This document shows positions 49,920 to 58,130 of a stretch of DNA of 62,909 bases, piece after piece. A program made the position numbers and the translations under genes. The stretch is from positions 1 to 62,909 of the forward strand of contig NZ_MPPI01000027.1 of the NCBI RefSeq assembly GCF_001895925.1. The letters run 5' to 3'. The DNA comes from Phormidesmis priestleyi ULC007 (GTDB taxonomy: Bacteria > Cyanobacteriota > Cyanobacteriia > Leptolyngbyales > Leptolyngbyaceae). The notes beneath the pieces were generated by a model. It saw only the letters and a list, made by a program, of their open reading frames with translations. It did not search any database and had not been told where the DNA came from. Position 1 is the first letter of the stretch; each line of letters opens with the position of its first letter.

Positions 49920-50222
49920 GGTCTTCCTCCAAAGTAGCTGGACACTTTTATATTACAAGTGTAGTATGTTAACTGTAGACTGCAAGTAAGTCCTCTAAAT
50001 CTTCTGCAATGAAATCTCTACGGCTCTCATTTACATCGTTTTGGCTAGGAAATCGCATCGGCGATCATCCTTGTGAGGCGGGCAGAGTCGTAGTTTTGCC
50101 GTTTATGAGCACGTTATCAATCAATCGCTCCCCAAGTATTCAGCACCCATTACTCCGAAGCGGGTGGGTCAGGCGCGTTCCTGTCCCGGTCTAGCCAGAA
50201 AACACTCAAGTAGTTTTTCTAG
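49920..50222. other. Gene-free stretch ending at an orphan terminator
   Basis: About 300 bases with only a 61-codon plus-strand frame (50009-50194) that has no family resemblance and no ribosome binding site. It is followed by a strong plus-strand terminator. A small non-coding RNA is possible. Confidence 0.3.
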
Positions 50223-50257
50223 CCTCCGCTTCACACTTACCAGAAGCGGAGGTTTTT
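50223..50257 (+). terminator. Intrinsic terminator with no clear gene upstream
   Basis: CCTCCGCTTC and GAAGCGGAGG form a perfect ten-pair stem with a ten-base loop, followed by TTTTTAATT. Confidence 0.85.
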
Positions 50258-50303
50258 AATTGACAACAAACGGAAAACGCAGCAGTTGCGATGAAGCTGA
50301 TCT

Positions 50304-50497
50304 AGCGTCAGTTCGACAGAAGTGGTTCACTCCGAACAGCTTTGCTGAGAAGGCAGTGTGAATTCGGGAGAGCTACCTAAATCCCCCAAATTGGGGAACT
50401 TCAAGCCAAAAATTCCGGTTCAAAGTCCCCCAGAATGGGGGATTTAGGGGGCCGAACCCGTTGACACGAAGCGAAAAAACTCGTCGAACTGACGTTA
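50304..50497. mobile_element. Nested-palindrome repeat element, copy D (complete, about 194 bp)
   Basis: Left end AGCGTCAGTTCGACAGAAGT and right end CTCGTCGAACTGACGTT are inverted copies. The inner part 50371-50452 shows ATCCCCCAAATTGGGGAA and TCCCCCAGAATGGGGGA. A 20-base insert in its left arm (AACAGCTTTGCTGAGAAGGC) distinguishes it from copies B and C. Confidence 0.85.
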
Positions 50498-50574
50498 ATC
50501 AAGCGATCGCCTGCCCATTTTGAAACTGCAAACCCTTGAAATGTGTAAACCCTGGAACATAGGAGCCACCAGGA

Positions 50575-50985
50575 ATGTTGAAGTTTACCTATACCGAAAC
50601 GGGGATCACTATTGAGCGCGTCAACCAATCGCTCGAAGAGTTGGTAATGCTGCGGGTCGTGTTGGCGATGCGAGTCGGGCAACGGCTGATTGTCGAACCG
50701 GGCACTGCGACCTTTTTGCTGTCTGCAACTTTGCAGGCTTGGAAACTGCTGGATGCGGTGGTGCAACGATCGCTCAATGACACGATCGCGCTCTGCCAAT
50801 GCGATGCAGAATTCATCGAGGTCAGCCTGCGAGGAACCTGGATCGCGCAAACCACCAGCAGCGAGGAAGGCATCTTTTTAGCCGAATTGGGCGACTCGCT
50901 CCCCGGAACGCTGTGTGAGCGGGCGGAGTTTATTCTGTTTAAGCTTTGGCAAGAGTCGTCGGCGTGCCCGTCTTCGCTGCGATAA
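50575..50985 (+). CDS. Conserved cyanobacterial hypothetical protein
   Basis: 136 residues, starting MLKFTYTETGITIERVNQSL, with the later block NDTIALCQCDAEFIEVSLRG TWIA read across residues 80-103. This pattern recurs in cyanobacteria-specific hypothetical proteins. I know no function. There is no signal peptide or transmembrane helix, although the middle (VMLRVVLAMRVGQRLIV) is hydrophobic. Its last 47 bases overlap the end of menE on the opposite strand, so the two genes share coding DNA in antiparallel. A ribosome binding site AGGAG lies 12 bases upstream. Confidence 0.7.
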   Translation: MLKFTYTETGITIERVNQSLEELVMLRVVLAMRVGQRLIVEPGTATFLLSATLQAWKLLDAVVQRSLNDTIALCQCDAEFIEVSLRGTWIAQTTSSEEGIFLAELGDSLPGTLCERAEFILFKLWQESSACPSSLR

Positions 50986-52450
50986 TTTGCCTGAGTTGTA
51001 GGTAGTTGATCTTTCCTTGAGGATTTCGAGGCAATTTTTCGAGTGATATCCAATATTTGGGGCGCTTGAATTTGCTGAGAGTTTCATCAAGGGAAGTGAT
51101 CAATGCTTGATTAGAAACGTCTGAATTTTGAGGCACATAAACGGCAGTGATGGCTTGCCCCCAAATGCGATCGCTGATGCCTAACACGCAGACATCTTTG
51201 ACGAGTTTGGTTGCTATAATTGCCGCCTCAACTTCTGCCGGAAAGACGTTTTCGCCCCCGGTAATAATCTTGTTGCTGTCGCGTCCGACAATCTGCAAAC
51301 AGCCTTGCGAATCAAAAAATCCTAAATCGTCGGGTTGATAAACGGTTTGCTTTAAAAAGTTGGGATAGTAACCCAACATCAATGAGTCGGTTTGAATGGT
51401 GATTTTTCCGGTTTCACCCATTTTTAACGGTTCGCCCGTTTCGCTTTGAATGGTGATCTGAGTGTGGGGTAAGGCTTGACCAGAACCGAATTTGCCCTTT
51501 AAGAAATCTTCTGGTTTGAGGGTGACAATCTGTGAGGCAGTTTCGGTCATGCCATAAGTGGGCGCGATCGGCAGATGATACGATCGTGCTTGATCTAACA
51601 AGTCTGACCACGCAGGCGCACCGCCTAACAAAATTGTTTCAAATTGGGAAAGCCAAGAAATGGTTTGAGGTTGATATAAAAGTTTTTGGAGTTGAGTGGG
51701 AACGAGGGAGAGAAAAAAGTTTTGAGGGCTGATAGACTGTGCTTCTCCGGCTTCTAGAGCTTTCCAGGGAAGAATCACTAACTGTCCGTCTGAGAGGAAC
51801 GATCGCATAAATTGCATTAAACCGCTGACATGATAGAGCGGCAACACGCAAAACGAATGGACGCGATCGACTCCAAAATATTGCTGAAATCCTTGAACCG
51901 AAGCCGTCAACGTCTCCCAGGTGTGCATCGCAAATCGAATCTTGCCCGAAGTGCCCCCCGTCGGAATCATGATCAGAGGCGAATCGGGAAGCGTAAAGCG
52001 TGATTTTGTAGGATGAACGTCTTTAGAAAAACGTAAATTTGACGGCTTCGTTACGAGTCCGTCCTGCCCCCTAAATCCCCCAAGTTTGGGGGACTTTGAA
52101 CTCCGGCTCCCCCAAACTTGGGGGTTGGGGGGCGGTTCGTCAGAGTGCGTTGAACTCACGTTAAAAAATGGCAGGGATTCTCCCCAGATTAAATCGGGTT
52201 CTACGAGGTCAAAAACCTGTTGCCATTCGGCTTCAACCCAGTCGGGGTTACACAAAAATATTGAGCAATTTGCAGAACAGGCGGCAAGAAACCCCGCGAG
52301 AAACTCGATCGGGTTCCGTTCGGCTAACAAAATGGTCGGAGGAGTTGAATATCGTTTGAGTGCCTGATATCGCTGGTCTGCTAAGTCGTTGAGTTCTCGA
52401 TTGCTGTAGCCGAGCCAATTTTCTCGGTGGTGAATTAGAGACTTTGCCAT
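50939..52450 (-). CDS. menE: 2-succinylbenzoate-CoA ligase (MenE) carrying an in-frame repeat
   Basis: 503 residues, an ANL-family adenylating enzyme. Motifs are MIPTGGTSGKIRFAMHTWE (P-loop-like), PTYGMTETAS, QPDDLGFFD, GRDSNKIITGGENVFPAEVE and the C-terminal Lys in RNPQGKINYLQLR. It activates o-succinylbenzoate with ATP and CoA in phylloquinone synthesis. Residues about 100-150 (including SSKSPKLGGFRGQDG) are encoded by the nested-palindrome repeat, and they lengthen the protein by roughly 50 residues over what the family needs. The core motifs are intact. The start overlaps the menC stop by 16 bases, the last gene of menA-menC-menE. Confidence 0.93.
   Translation of the reverse strand: MAKSLIHHRENWLGYSNRELNDLADQRYQALKRYSTPPTILLAERNPIEFLAGFLAACSANCSIFLCNPDWVEAEWQQVFDLVEPDLIWGESLPFFNVSSTHSDEPPPNPQVWGSRSSKSPKLGGFRGQDGLVTKPSNLRFSKDVHPTKSRFTLPDSPLIMIPTGGTSGKIRFAMHTWETLTASVQGFQQYFGVDRVHSFCVLPLYHVSGLMQFMRSFLSDGQLVILPWKALEAGEAQSISPQNFFLSLVPTQLQKLLYQPQTISWLSQFETILLGGAPAWSDLLDQARSYHLPIAPTYGMTETASQIVTLKPEDFLKGKFGSGQALPHTQITIQSETGEPLKMGETGKITIQTDSLMLGYYPNFLKQTVYQPDDLGFFDSQGCLQIVGRDSNKIITGGENVFPAEVEAAIIATKLVKDVCVLGISDRIWGQAITAVYVPQNSDVSNQALITSLDETLSKFKRPKYWISLEKLPRNPQGKINYLQLRQIIAAKTGTPTTLAKA
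52066..52133. mobile_element. Nested-palindrome repeat, copy E, inside menE
   Basis: GCCCCCTAAATCCCCCAAGT starts the left palindrome and CTCCCCCAAACTTGGGGG the right one. A degenerate outer end (GCGTTGAACTCACGTTAAA) lies at 52148-52166. The whole is read through on the minus strand without a stop and codes residues about 95-150 of MenE. Confidence 0.8.
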
Positions 52451-53388
52451 AGTCGATCGCCCTCCTCCATCAATTCATCAAACCAATGAGAGGTTCCAAA
52501 TCCGACGGCGCGATTTTTGAGCGATAGTTCTGCGGCTAATCGCAGCCCAGCTTGTTGTCCGATCGCGGTTTCAAACACCGATGAAAAGACGGTATCGATC
52601 GCGTTCTCTCGACAAAATTTTCGTAATTGAGATGGAGAACCGACGATCGCAGGTTTGATCACAAAAATTCCTCGCCAGCCCTTTTGATAGCATTCGCGCA
52701 ACTGATCCAAAGTGGCGACGGATTCGTCGAGCGCTAACGGCGTTGAGTATTTTCGGCTCAGTTCCTGTATGAGACCAAATTGACTGACTGTGAGCGGTTG
52801 TTCTAAAAATTCCAGAGTCGGGTCTGTTTTGCCTAACGAATCGCAGCGTTGAAGCCACATTTCAGCCTGTGAGAATGTCAGTCCTGCGTTGGCATCTAAT
52901 CTCAACAACGCTTTAGCCGGGAGTTCATCAACAAGTTGTTCAAACAGTTGAATCTCATCTTCAATGTCAGCAACGCCAATCTTCCATTTAAAGGTGCGAT
53001 CGCCTTGACTCCACAAATCTTGCCAGCGATCAAGGGCAGCGAATCCAGTTGGCAAAAGAGCGCTGTAGGTCAACTTCGACGGGATCGTCGGATCAGTCGT
53101 TAACATTTCCTGAGCAGATTCAAACCCAAATTGACACGCCGATAAATGAGCCGGAATCGTCGCGATCGTGTCAAAACTAATCACTTCAGGCAACTGCTGA
53201 CAAAACTCGATCGCGTCTTCAAACCGTTCTGAACCAAACCAAGAAAGCGGTGCAATCTCACCAAAACCAACACGCCCGACATCATCAGTGAGACGTAAAA
53301 TAATGCCTTCTCGAACCGTCCATAAACCATGACTCGTCTGCAACGGTTGCCGAAACGATCGACGATAAGGACGATACTCAAATCGCAT
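52435..53388 (-). CDS. menC: o-Succinylbenzoate synthase (MenC)
   Basis: About 317 residues from the ATG at 53388 (MRFEYRPYRRSFRQPLQTSH). The enolase-superfamily blocks are FKWKIGV (catalytic Lys), LLRLDANAGLT (metal Asp), EFLEQPL (metal Glu), LALDES (Asp/Glu) and IFVIKPAIVGS (second Lys). It dehydrates SHCHC to o-succinylbenzoate. The open frame extends 18 codons upstream into menA sequence and is not likely to be used. It lies two bases after menA and overlaps menE, so the three form one operon. Confidence 0.93.
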   Translation of the reverse strand: MRFEYRPYRRSFRQPLQTSHGLWTVREGIILRLTDDVGRVGFGEIAPLSWFGSERFEDAIEFCQQLPEVISFDTIATIPAHLSACQFGFESAQEMLTTDPTIPSKLTYSALLPTGFAALDRWQDLWSQGDRTFKWKIGVADIEDEIQLFEQLVDELPAKALLRLDANAGLTFSQAEMWLQRCDSLGKTDPTLEFLEQPLTVSQFGLIQELSRKYSTPLALDESVATLDQLRECYQKGWRGIFVIKPAIVGSPSQLRKFCRENAIDTVFSSVFETAIGQQAGLRLAAELSLKNRAVGFGTSHWFDELMEEGDRLWQSL

Positions 53389-53390
53389 TT

Positions 53391-54299
53391 TTAAACCAGT
53401 TGCGTCAACATAAAGCCCAGCCCTAAAAGCAGCCCGCTCCAAAAATGGAGTTCGACCGCGATCAAACGACAGAAGGTAAGTTTTTGAGGTTGATCATGCT
53501 GCGAACCGATAAATTTGCAGAGTTTACGAGCGACGGGCAAGCTGAGAAAGATCAGCAGCGTCCAAACGGGGAAAACTTTGAGAATCACAAATAGAGTGGT
53601 CAGCGCATAGAGACTGCCGCAAATCCAGGGCAAAAGCTGTGCCGATCGCTTCGTCCCCAACCGCACTACCGGGGATCTTTTGCCGATCGCGGCATCATCT
53701 TTCACCTGATTAAAGTGAGAGCAAAACAAAATTAGGCTGGTGGCAATGCCCACGACGATCGACGCTGCCAAACTCGTATTTGACCAGGCTTTTGTCTGAC
53801 TGTAATAAGTCGCCGCAAACGCCAATGGGCCAAACGCAAAGAAACAGAGAATTTCTCCAAGCCCTTTATAGCTGAGACGAAACGGCGGACCCTGGTAGAT
53901 ATAGCCAATGCCACAGCACAGCAGAATTAGCCCAATCACTGTGAAATCTTGCTGCCGAGCGGCGATCGTGCTGATGCCCAACAATCCTGCTGCGAGACAA
54001 AGATTACTAATCCAAAAAATCAGGGACTTATTGCCCGTCATATTCACCAGAGAATTTTTCTTATTGACATCGGCTCCGGTTTCAGAGTCAAACACGTCAT
54101 TGCTAAAATTTTCCCAGGCCAAAATCAAAATGGCGGAGATCAAAAACGTGAAGAAGATTGAAGCGTTGAATTGATGTGTTTCAGCAAAGGCAACGGCTGA
54201 ACCGACCCAAATCGGCATGATTGCCACGCTATACATCGGTGGCTTAATGGCGGCAAACCAGAGTTTTTTACTCGTCCGCTCGATCGTCCTGGTCGTCAT
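53391..54299 (-). CDS. menA: 1,4-dihydroxy-2-naphthoate phytyltransferase (MenA)
   Basis: About 302 residues from the ATG at 54299, with AGGAG eight bases upstream. UbiA-type prenyltransferase with eight or so membrane helices. The first Asp-rich motif is in NFSNDVFDSETGADVNKKNS and the second in VKDDAAIGKRSPVVRLG. AIKPPMYSVAIMPIWVGSAV is the usual N-terminal block. It attaches the phytyl tail to DHNA in phylloquinone synthesis, probably at the thylakoid or plasma membrane. It heads the minus-strand operon, back to back with the cytochrome P450 gene, so the gap 54300-54474 holds both promoters. Confidence 0.93.
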   Translation of the reverse strand: MTTRTIERTSKKLWFAAIKPPMYSVAIMPIWVGSAVAFAETHQFNASIFFTFLISAILILAWENFSNDVFDSETGADVNKKNSLVNMTGNKSLIFWISNLCLAAGLLGISTIAARQQDFTVIGLILLCCGIGYIYQGPPFRLSYKGLGEILCFFAFGPLAFAATYYSQTKAWSNTSLAASIVVGIATSLILFCSHFNQVKDDAAIGKRSPVVRLGTKRSAQLLPWICGSLYALTTLFVILKVFPVWTLLIFLSLPVARKLCKFIGSQHDQPQKLTFCRLIAVELHFWSGLLLGLGFMLTQLV

Positions 54300-54474
54300 T
54301 AACAAAACTCCTGTAGCTGCCAGAAGACTCTAATAATGCTGTGCTTCTCAGTCTCCCATCTGGTTTGAGGCATTGGAGGGGTGTTATAGAAACGTTACAT
54401 CGTCGGAGGATTATTCCTCATCCCTTCCTCCTTTGCTTCTAGACTAGATCGCAGACGCTCGTAGAAATGCCTTG

Positions 54475-55860
54475 ATGAAATTGCCTGATGGATCTCGGTT
54501 GCCTTCGCTGCTGCAAACCCTTGCGATCGTGGCTCAACCGATTAACTTTCTTGAAAGCTGTGCCCAACAATATGGAGACACCTTTACGCTGCGGGTATTG
54601 GGTGTCAACTCTCCGCCTGTCGTCTTTTTTAGCAATCCTGAATCGATTCAGGCAATCTTTACGACGCTGGCAGACTCGTTTGAGTTTGGCAAAGTGACTC
54701 ACATTTTTCGTCCGTTGGTGGGCGATCAGTCGGTGATCATGCAAGAAAGGCAACGCCATCAGCGACAGCGACAGTTGTTGATGCCTGCGCTGCATCGAGA
54801 ACAGCTTTATGGTCAGGGGCGCGTCATTTGTGATCTGGCGAGACAGCAGATGTCAGATTGGCAGATTGGACGATCGCTAACTATTCGCGAAGAGATGTCA
54901 GAAATCTCGCTTCAGGTGATTTTGCAGGTCGTGTTTGGCATGGTGCCCGGAGCGCGTTACGAACGACTCAAACAGTTGCTGAGTCATTTACTCGAAGCCA
55001 TTACCTCGCCGCTTTACTCGACGCAGTTTTTCTTTCCCATGCTTCAGCAAAATTTGGGGCGCTGGAGTCCTTGGGGCGGTTTTTTGGCTCAACAGCAGGA
55101 GATTGACGCGCTAATTTATGCTGAGATTGGCGATCGTCGCTCCCAATCCCTAAACGGTCGAACTGACATTCTCTCAGTGCTGATGACGGCACACGATGAT
55201 CAAGGCGAATCGATGAGCGATGTGGAACTGCGCGACCAGTTGATGACCTTGTTGCTACTCGGACACGAAACCACCGCATCGGGTTTAGCGTGGGCATTTT
55301 ACTGGATTCATCGTCATTCAGACTGTCTCGATCGCCTGCTGACAGAACTTCAAACCCTGGGCGAAAATCCCGATCCGACGGCGCTATCTCAGTTGCCCTA
55401 TCTGACCGCCGTTTGCAAAGAAGCTTTGCGCGTCTATCCGATCGCCCTGATCTCTCAACCTCGCAAAGTTAAACGAACCGTTCACATTGAGGGTTATGAA
55501 TTTGAGCCAGGCGCAATTTTGGTGCCCTGCATTTATTTGGCGCATCATCGAGCCGACACTTACCCAGAGCCAGAGCGATTTAATCCCGATCGCTTCATCG
55601 CTCAGAAGTTCTCGCCGTCTGAGTTTTTGCCGTTTGGCGGCGGCAGTCGCAGTTGTGTCGGCATGGCGCTCTCGCTGTTTGAAATGAAGCTGGTTTTGGC
55701 GACAGTTTTATCGAGCTATGAGTTTCAAACGAACTACGATCGTCCGGTGCGTCCGGTGCGGCGCGGCATCACGTTTGTGCCGCCTGACGATTTTCGGTTA
55801 AAGGTGACCGGGCAACGCTCGATCGAGAACCTGATCCTTCAGCCATTAGAATCAGCTTAA
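54475..55860 (+). CDS. Cytochrome P450, CYP110-like, at the head of the men genes
   Basis: 461 residues from the ATG at 54475. P450 signatures are complete: I-helix LLLLGHETTASGLAWAFYW, K-helix EALRVYP (ExxR), PERFNPDRF, and haem loop FLPFGGGSRSCVGMALSLFE with the axial Cys. The N-terminus (KLPDGSRLPSLLQTLAIV) has no membrane anchor. The closest group I recall is cyanobacterial CYP110, known for fatty-acid or alkane/terpene hydroxylation. It lies 24 bases before menF on the same strand and divergent from menA, so it is likely cotranscribed with menF. A role on the phylloquinone tail is a hypothesis from context. Confidence 0.93.
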   Translation: MKLPDGSRLPSLLQTLAIVAQPINFLESCAQQYGDTFTLRVLGVNSPPVVFFSNPESIQAIFTTLADSFEFGKVTHIFRPLVGDQSVIMQERQRHQRQRQLLMPALHREQLYGQGRVICDLARQQMSDWQIGRSLTIREEMSEISLQVILQVVFGMVPGARYERLKQLLSHLLEAITSPLYSTQFFFPMLQQNLGRWSPWGGFLAQQQEIDALIYAEIGDRRSQSLNGRTDILSVLMTAHDDQGESMSDVELRDQLMTLLLLGHETTASGLAWAFYWIHRHSDCLDRLLTELQTLGENPDPTALSQLPYLTAVCKEALRVYPIALISQPRKVKRTVHIEGYEFEPGAILVPCIYLAHHRADTYPEPERFNPDRFIAQKFSPSEFLPFGGGSRSCVGMALSLFEMKLVLATVLSSYEFQTNYDRPVRPVRRGITFVPPDDFRLKVTGQRSIENLILQPLESA

Positions 55861-55884
55861 CGAGATGGTTTTATTGATACCCGC

Positions 55885-57297
55885 ATGACTATCACCCCTT
55901 GTCGGCTCGATCGTGCTCAAAATCAAACTGCGATCGCTCAATTCCTAGCGACTTGCAAAAGAGCGAACCTTCGCAAATCTTCGCAAATTGTCAGCATTTC
56001 GTTAGAGATAGAACCCATCGATCCTCTAGCAGTTCTTCAGGCAATTGTTCGACCCGATCAGCGCCACTTTTATTTTGAGAAAAGCGGTCAGCAAGAAGCA
56101 ATTTTGGCGATCGATACTACGATCGAGCTTAAAACTGAGGGCAAGAATCGATTCGTTGAGGCAAAAGAATTTATCCGCAGCGCTTCAACCAATGCGATTC
56201 AATTTGGAGATTCAGAAACTCCTTTTTCGGGAACACATTTTTTCTGTAGTTTCTCATTTTTTGATCAGCCCCTGCAAGAGAATTTGTCTTTTCCATCTGC
56301 GTCGGTTTTTCTCCCTCGTTGGCAGGTGTCTCGTCAAGCGGATCGCTGCACGATCGTCGCCAATGTCGTAATCGATCAAACTCTAGACCCGGAGCGATCA
56401 TCTGCTCAAATATGGCAAAAGTTTCAGACGATTAGAGCCGTAAAACATCAAGCGATTGATTTGGCGATCGGACTCAACAAACTCGCCAGAAAAGATTTTT
56501 CCCATACTAATCATTTTAAAAAGTCAGTCTTATCTGTTCTGGAATCAATTCAAAAAAAGCACCTTCATAAAATCGTTTTAGCTCATGCGTTAGACGTGAC
56601 ATTACCGATTCCATTTAACTTAGTCAACTCTCTTAATAATCTCCGCAGACTTTACTCAAATTGTTATATTTTTTCAACCAATAACAGTCAGGGACAAACC
56701 TTTATTGGGGCAAGTCCAGAACGTTTAGTTAAGATTCACAATCAGCATTTAGAAACAGATGCTTTAGCAGGGTCAGCCCCTCGTGGCAAAACCGCGATCG
56801 AAGACATTCAACTGGCCGATCGCTTGCTGTCAAGTCAAAAAGAAACACATGAACATCAAGTCGTGATTGATTTCATCACGCGCCATTTAGAAGAATTGGG
56901 GCTGAATACGCAGCGATCGTCGGCTCGTCTGCTGCAACTTCCCAATATTCAACACTTACATACTCCAATTCGGGCCACCGTTCCATCGAGGGTTCACCTG
57001 CTGGATGTAGTCGCCAAACTGCACCCAACCCCGGCAGTGGCAGGCGCTCCGAGAGAGCTTGCCTGTGAGCAAATTCGTCACTATGAGCAGTTTGAGCGAT
57101 CGCTGTATGCGGCTCCGATCGGCTGGGTCGATCAGCAAGGTAACGGCGAATTTGCGGTCGGAATTCGTTCTGCGGTGCTGAATGGATGTCACGCTCGATT
57201 ATTTGCCGGAGCGGGAATCGTGGCAGGTTCCAATCCCGATAAAGAATTAACCGAAGTCCAGCTCAAGCTACAAGCGCTTTTAGCCGCGTTGGTCTAG
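55885..57297 (+). CDS. menF: Isochorismate synthase (MenF)
   Basis: 470 residues of the chorismate-binding family. Motifs are KKHLHKIVLAHALDV, QTFIGASPERLVKI, DALAGSAPRGKT, HLHTPIRATVP, LHPTPAVAGAPRELACE and GAGIVAGSNPDKELTEV. The Lys in KIVLA and the AGSAPRG block are those of isochorismate rather than anthranilate synthases, and there is no tryptophan-feedback motif. It makes isochorismate from chorismate, the entry step to phylloquinone. The first 200 residues are divergent, as is common in cyanobacterial MenF. It lies between the P450 and Uma2 genes in a same-strand run leading to menD and menB. Confidence 0.92.
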   Translation: MTITPCRLDRAQNQTAIAQFLATCKRANLRKSSQIVSISLEIEPIDPLAVLQAIVRPDQRHFYFEKSGQQEAILAIDTTIELKTEGKNRFVEAKEFIRSASTNAIQFGDSETPFSGTHFFCSFSFFDQPLQENLSFPSASVFLPRWQVSRQADRCTIVANVVIDQTLDPERSSAQIWQKFQTIRAVKHQAIDLAIGLNKLARKDFSHTNHFKKSVLSVLESIQKKHLHKIVLAHALDVTLPIPFNLVNSLNNLRRLYSNCYIFSTNNSQGQTFIGASPERLVKIHNQHLETDALAGSAPRGKTAIEDIQLADRLLSSQKETHEHQVVIDFITRHLEELGLNTQRSSARLLQLPNIQHLHTPIRATVPSRVHLLDVVAKLHPTPAVAGAPRELACEQIRHYEQFERSLYAAPIGWVDQQGNGEFAVGIRSAVLNGCHARLFAGAGIVAGSNPDKELTEVQLKLQALLAALV

Positions 57298-57339
57298 TCA
57301 AGCGACTACACTGATAAAGAGAGACGCGAGTGCTGTGCT

Positions 57340-58122
57340 ATGACCTCATTTGCAGATTTACCGACCTTCACAAAACTGCCTGACCACACGCAGCTTCCCG
57401 AATCAGATGGCACGTTTGTGAAAAACTTTCTAGAACACCCTCAGAGTGTTTTGTTGACTGACTCGATCGAGCCGATTTTGCAGCAGCGTCATGCAGACGG
57501 GCAATATTGCATCGGTCAAGATAGCGGCATCTATTGGCGGATGACTGACCCCCCCCAAAGAGGCGCAGAGGCACCTGATTGGTTTTATGTGGCGAATGTG
57601 CCCCCCACGATTAATGGGGAGTCTCGCCGTTCTTACGTGCTTTGGCAAGAACTGATCGCGCCGCTGATCGTGCTGGAGTTTGTCTCAGGCGACGGCTCAC
57701 AAGAGCGAGACACCACACCCTGGACGGGCAAATTTTGGATTTATGAACAGGTGATTCGTCCCGCTTTTTATGGAATTTATGAAGTCACCAAAGCCAGCGT
57801 TGAGGTCTATCACCTGATCGAAAATCAATATCTACCCGTGCCCACCAACGATCGGGGACACTACCCCATTTCTCAACTAGGCGTTGAGCTAGGAATCTGG
57901 CAAGGTCAATATCAAAATCTCGACATTCCCTGGCTGCGCTGGTGGGACAATCAGGGAACCTTGCTCTTAACCGGACACGAAACCGCCGCGCAGACTCAGC
58001 GCCAACTTACTCAAGCCGAATCTCAACTTGAGCAAGCCGAGTCTCAACTTGAGCGAGAACGTCAGCGTACAGAGCGTCTTGTTGCCCAACTCCGGGCGCA
58101 AGGAATTGATCCAGAAGCTTAA
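57340..58122 (+). CDS. Uma2-family (DUF820) PD-(D/E)XK nuclease-like protein
   Basis: 260 residues. The Uma2 domain has LTDSIEPILQQRHADGQYCI, YWRMTDPPQRGAEAPDWFYV (with the PD/PDW block), LIAPLIVLEFVSGDGSQERD (ExVS) and KFWIYEQVIRPAFYGIYE. A C-terminal coiled coil holds three near repeats of QAESQLEQ. Uma2 proteins are abundant in cyanobacteria, often in dozens of copies, and their target is not known. It lies 42 bases after menF and 8 bases before menD, so it is embedded in the men operon. A role in the pathway is unlikely; insertion of a mobile gene between men genes is the simplest reading. Confidence 0.88.
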   Translation: MTSFADLPTFTKLPDHTQLPESDGTFVKNFLEHPQSVLLTDSIEPILQQRHADGQYCIGQDSGIYWRMTDPPQRGAEAPDWFYVANVPPTINGESRRSYVLWQELIAPLIVLEFVSGDGSQERDTTPWTGKFWIYEQVIRPAFYGIYEVTKASVEVYHLIENQYLPVPTNDRGHYPISQLGVELGIWQGQYQNLDIPWLRWWDNQGTLLLTGHETAAQTQRQLTQAESQLEQAESQLERERQRTERLVAQLRAQGIDPEA

Positions 58123-58130
58123 TTTTCCGA

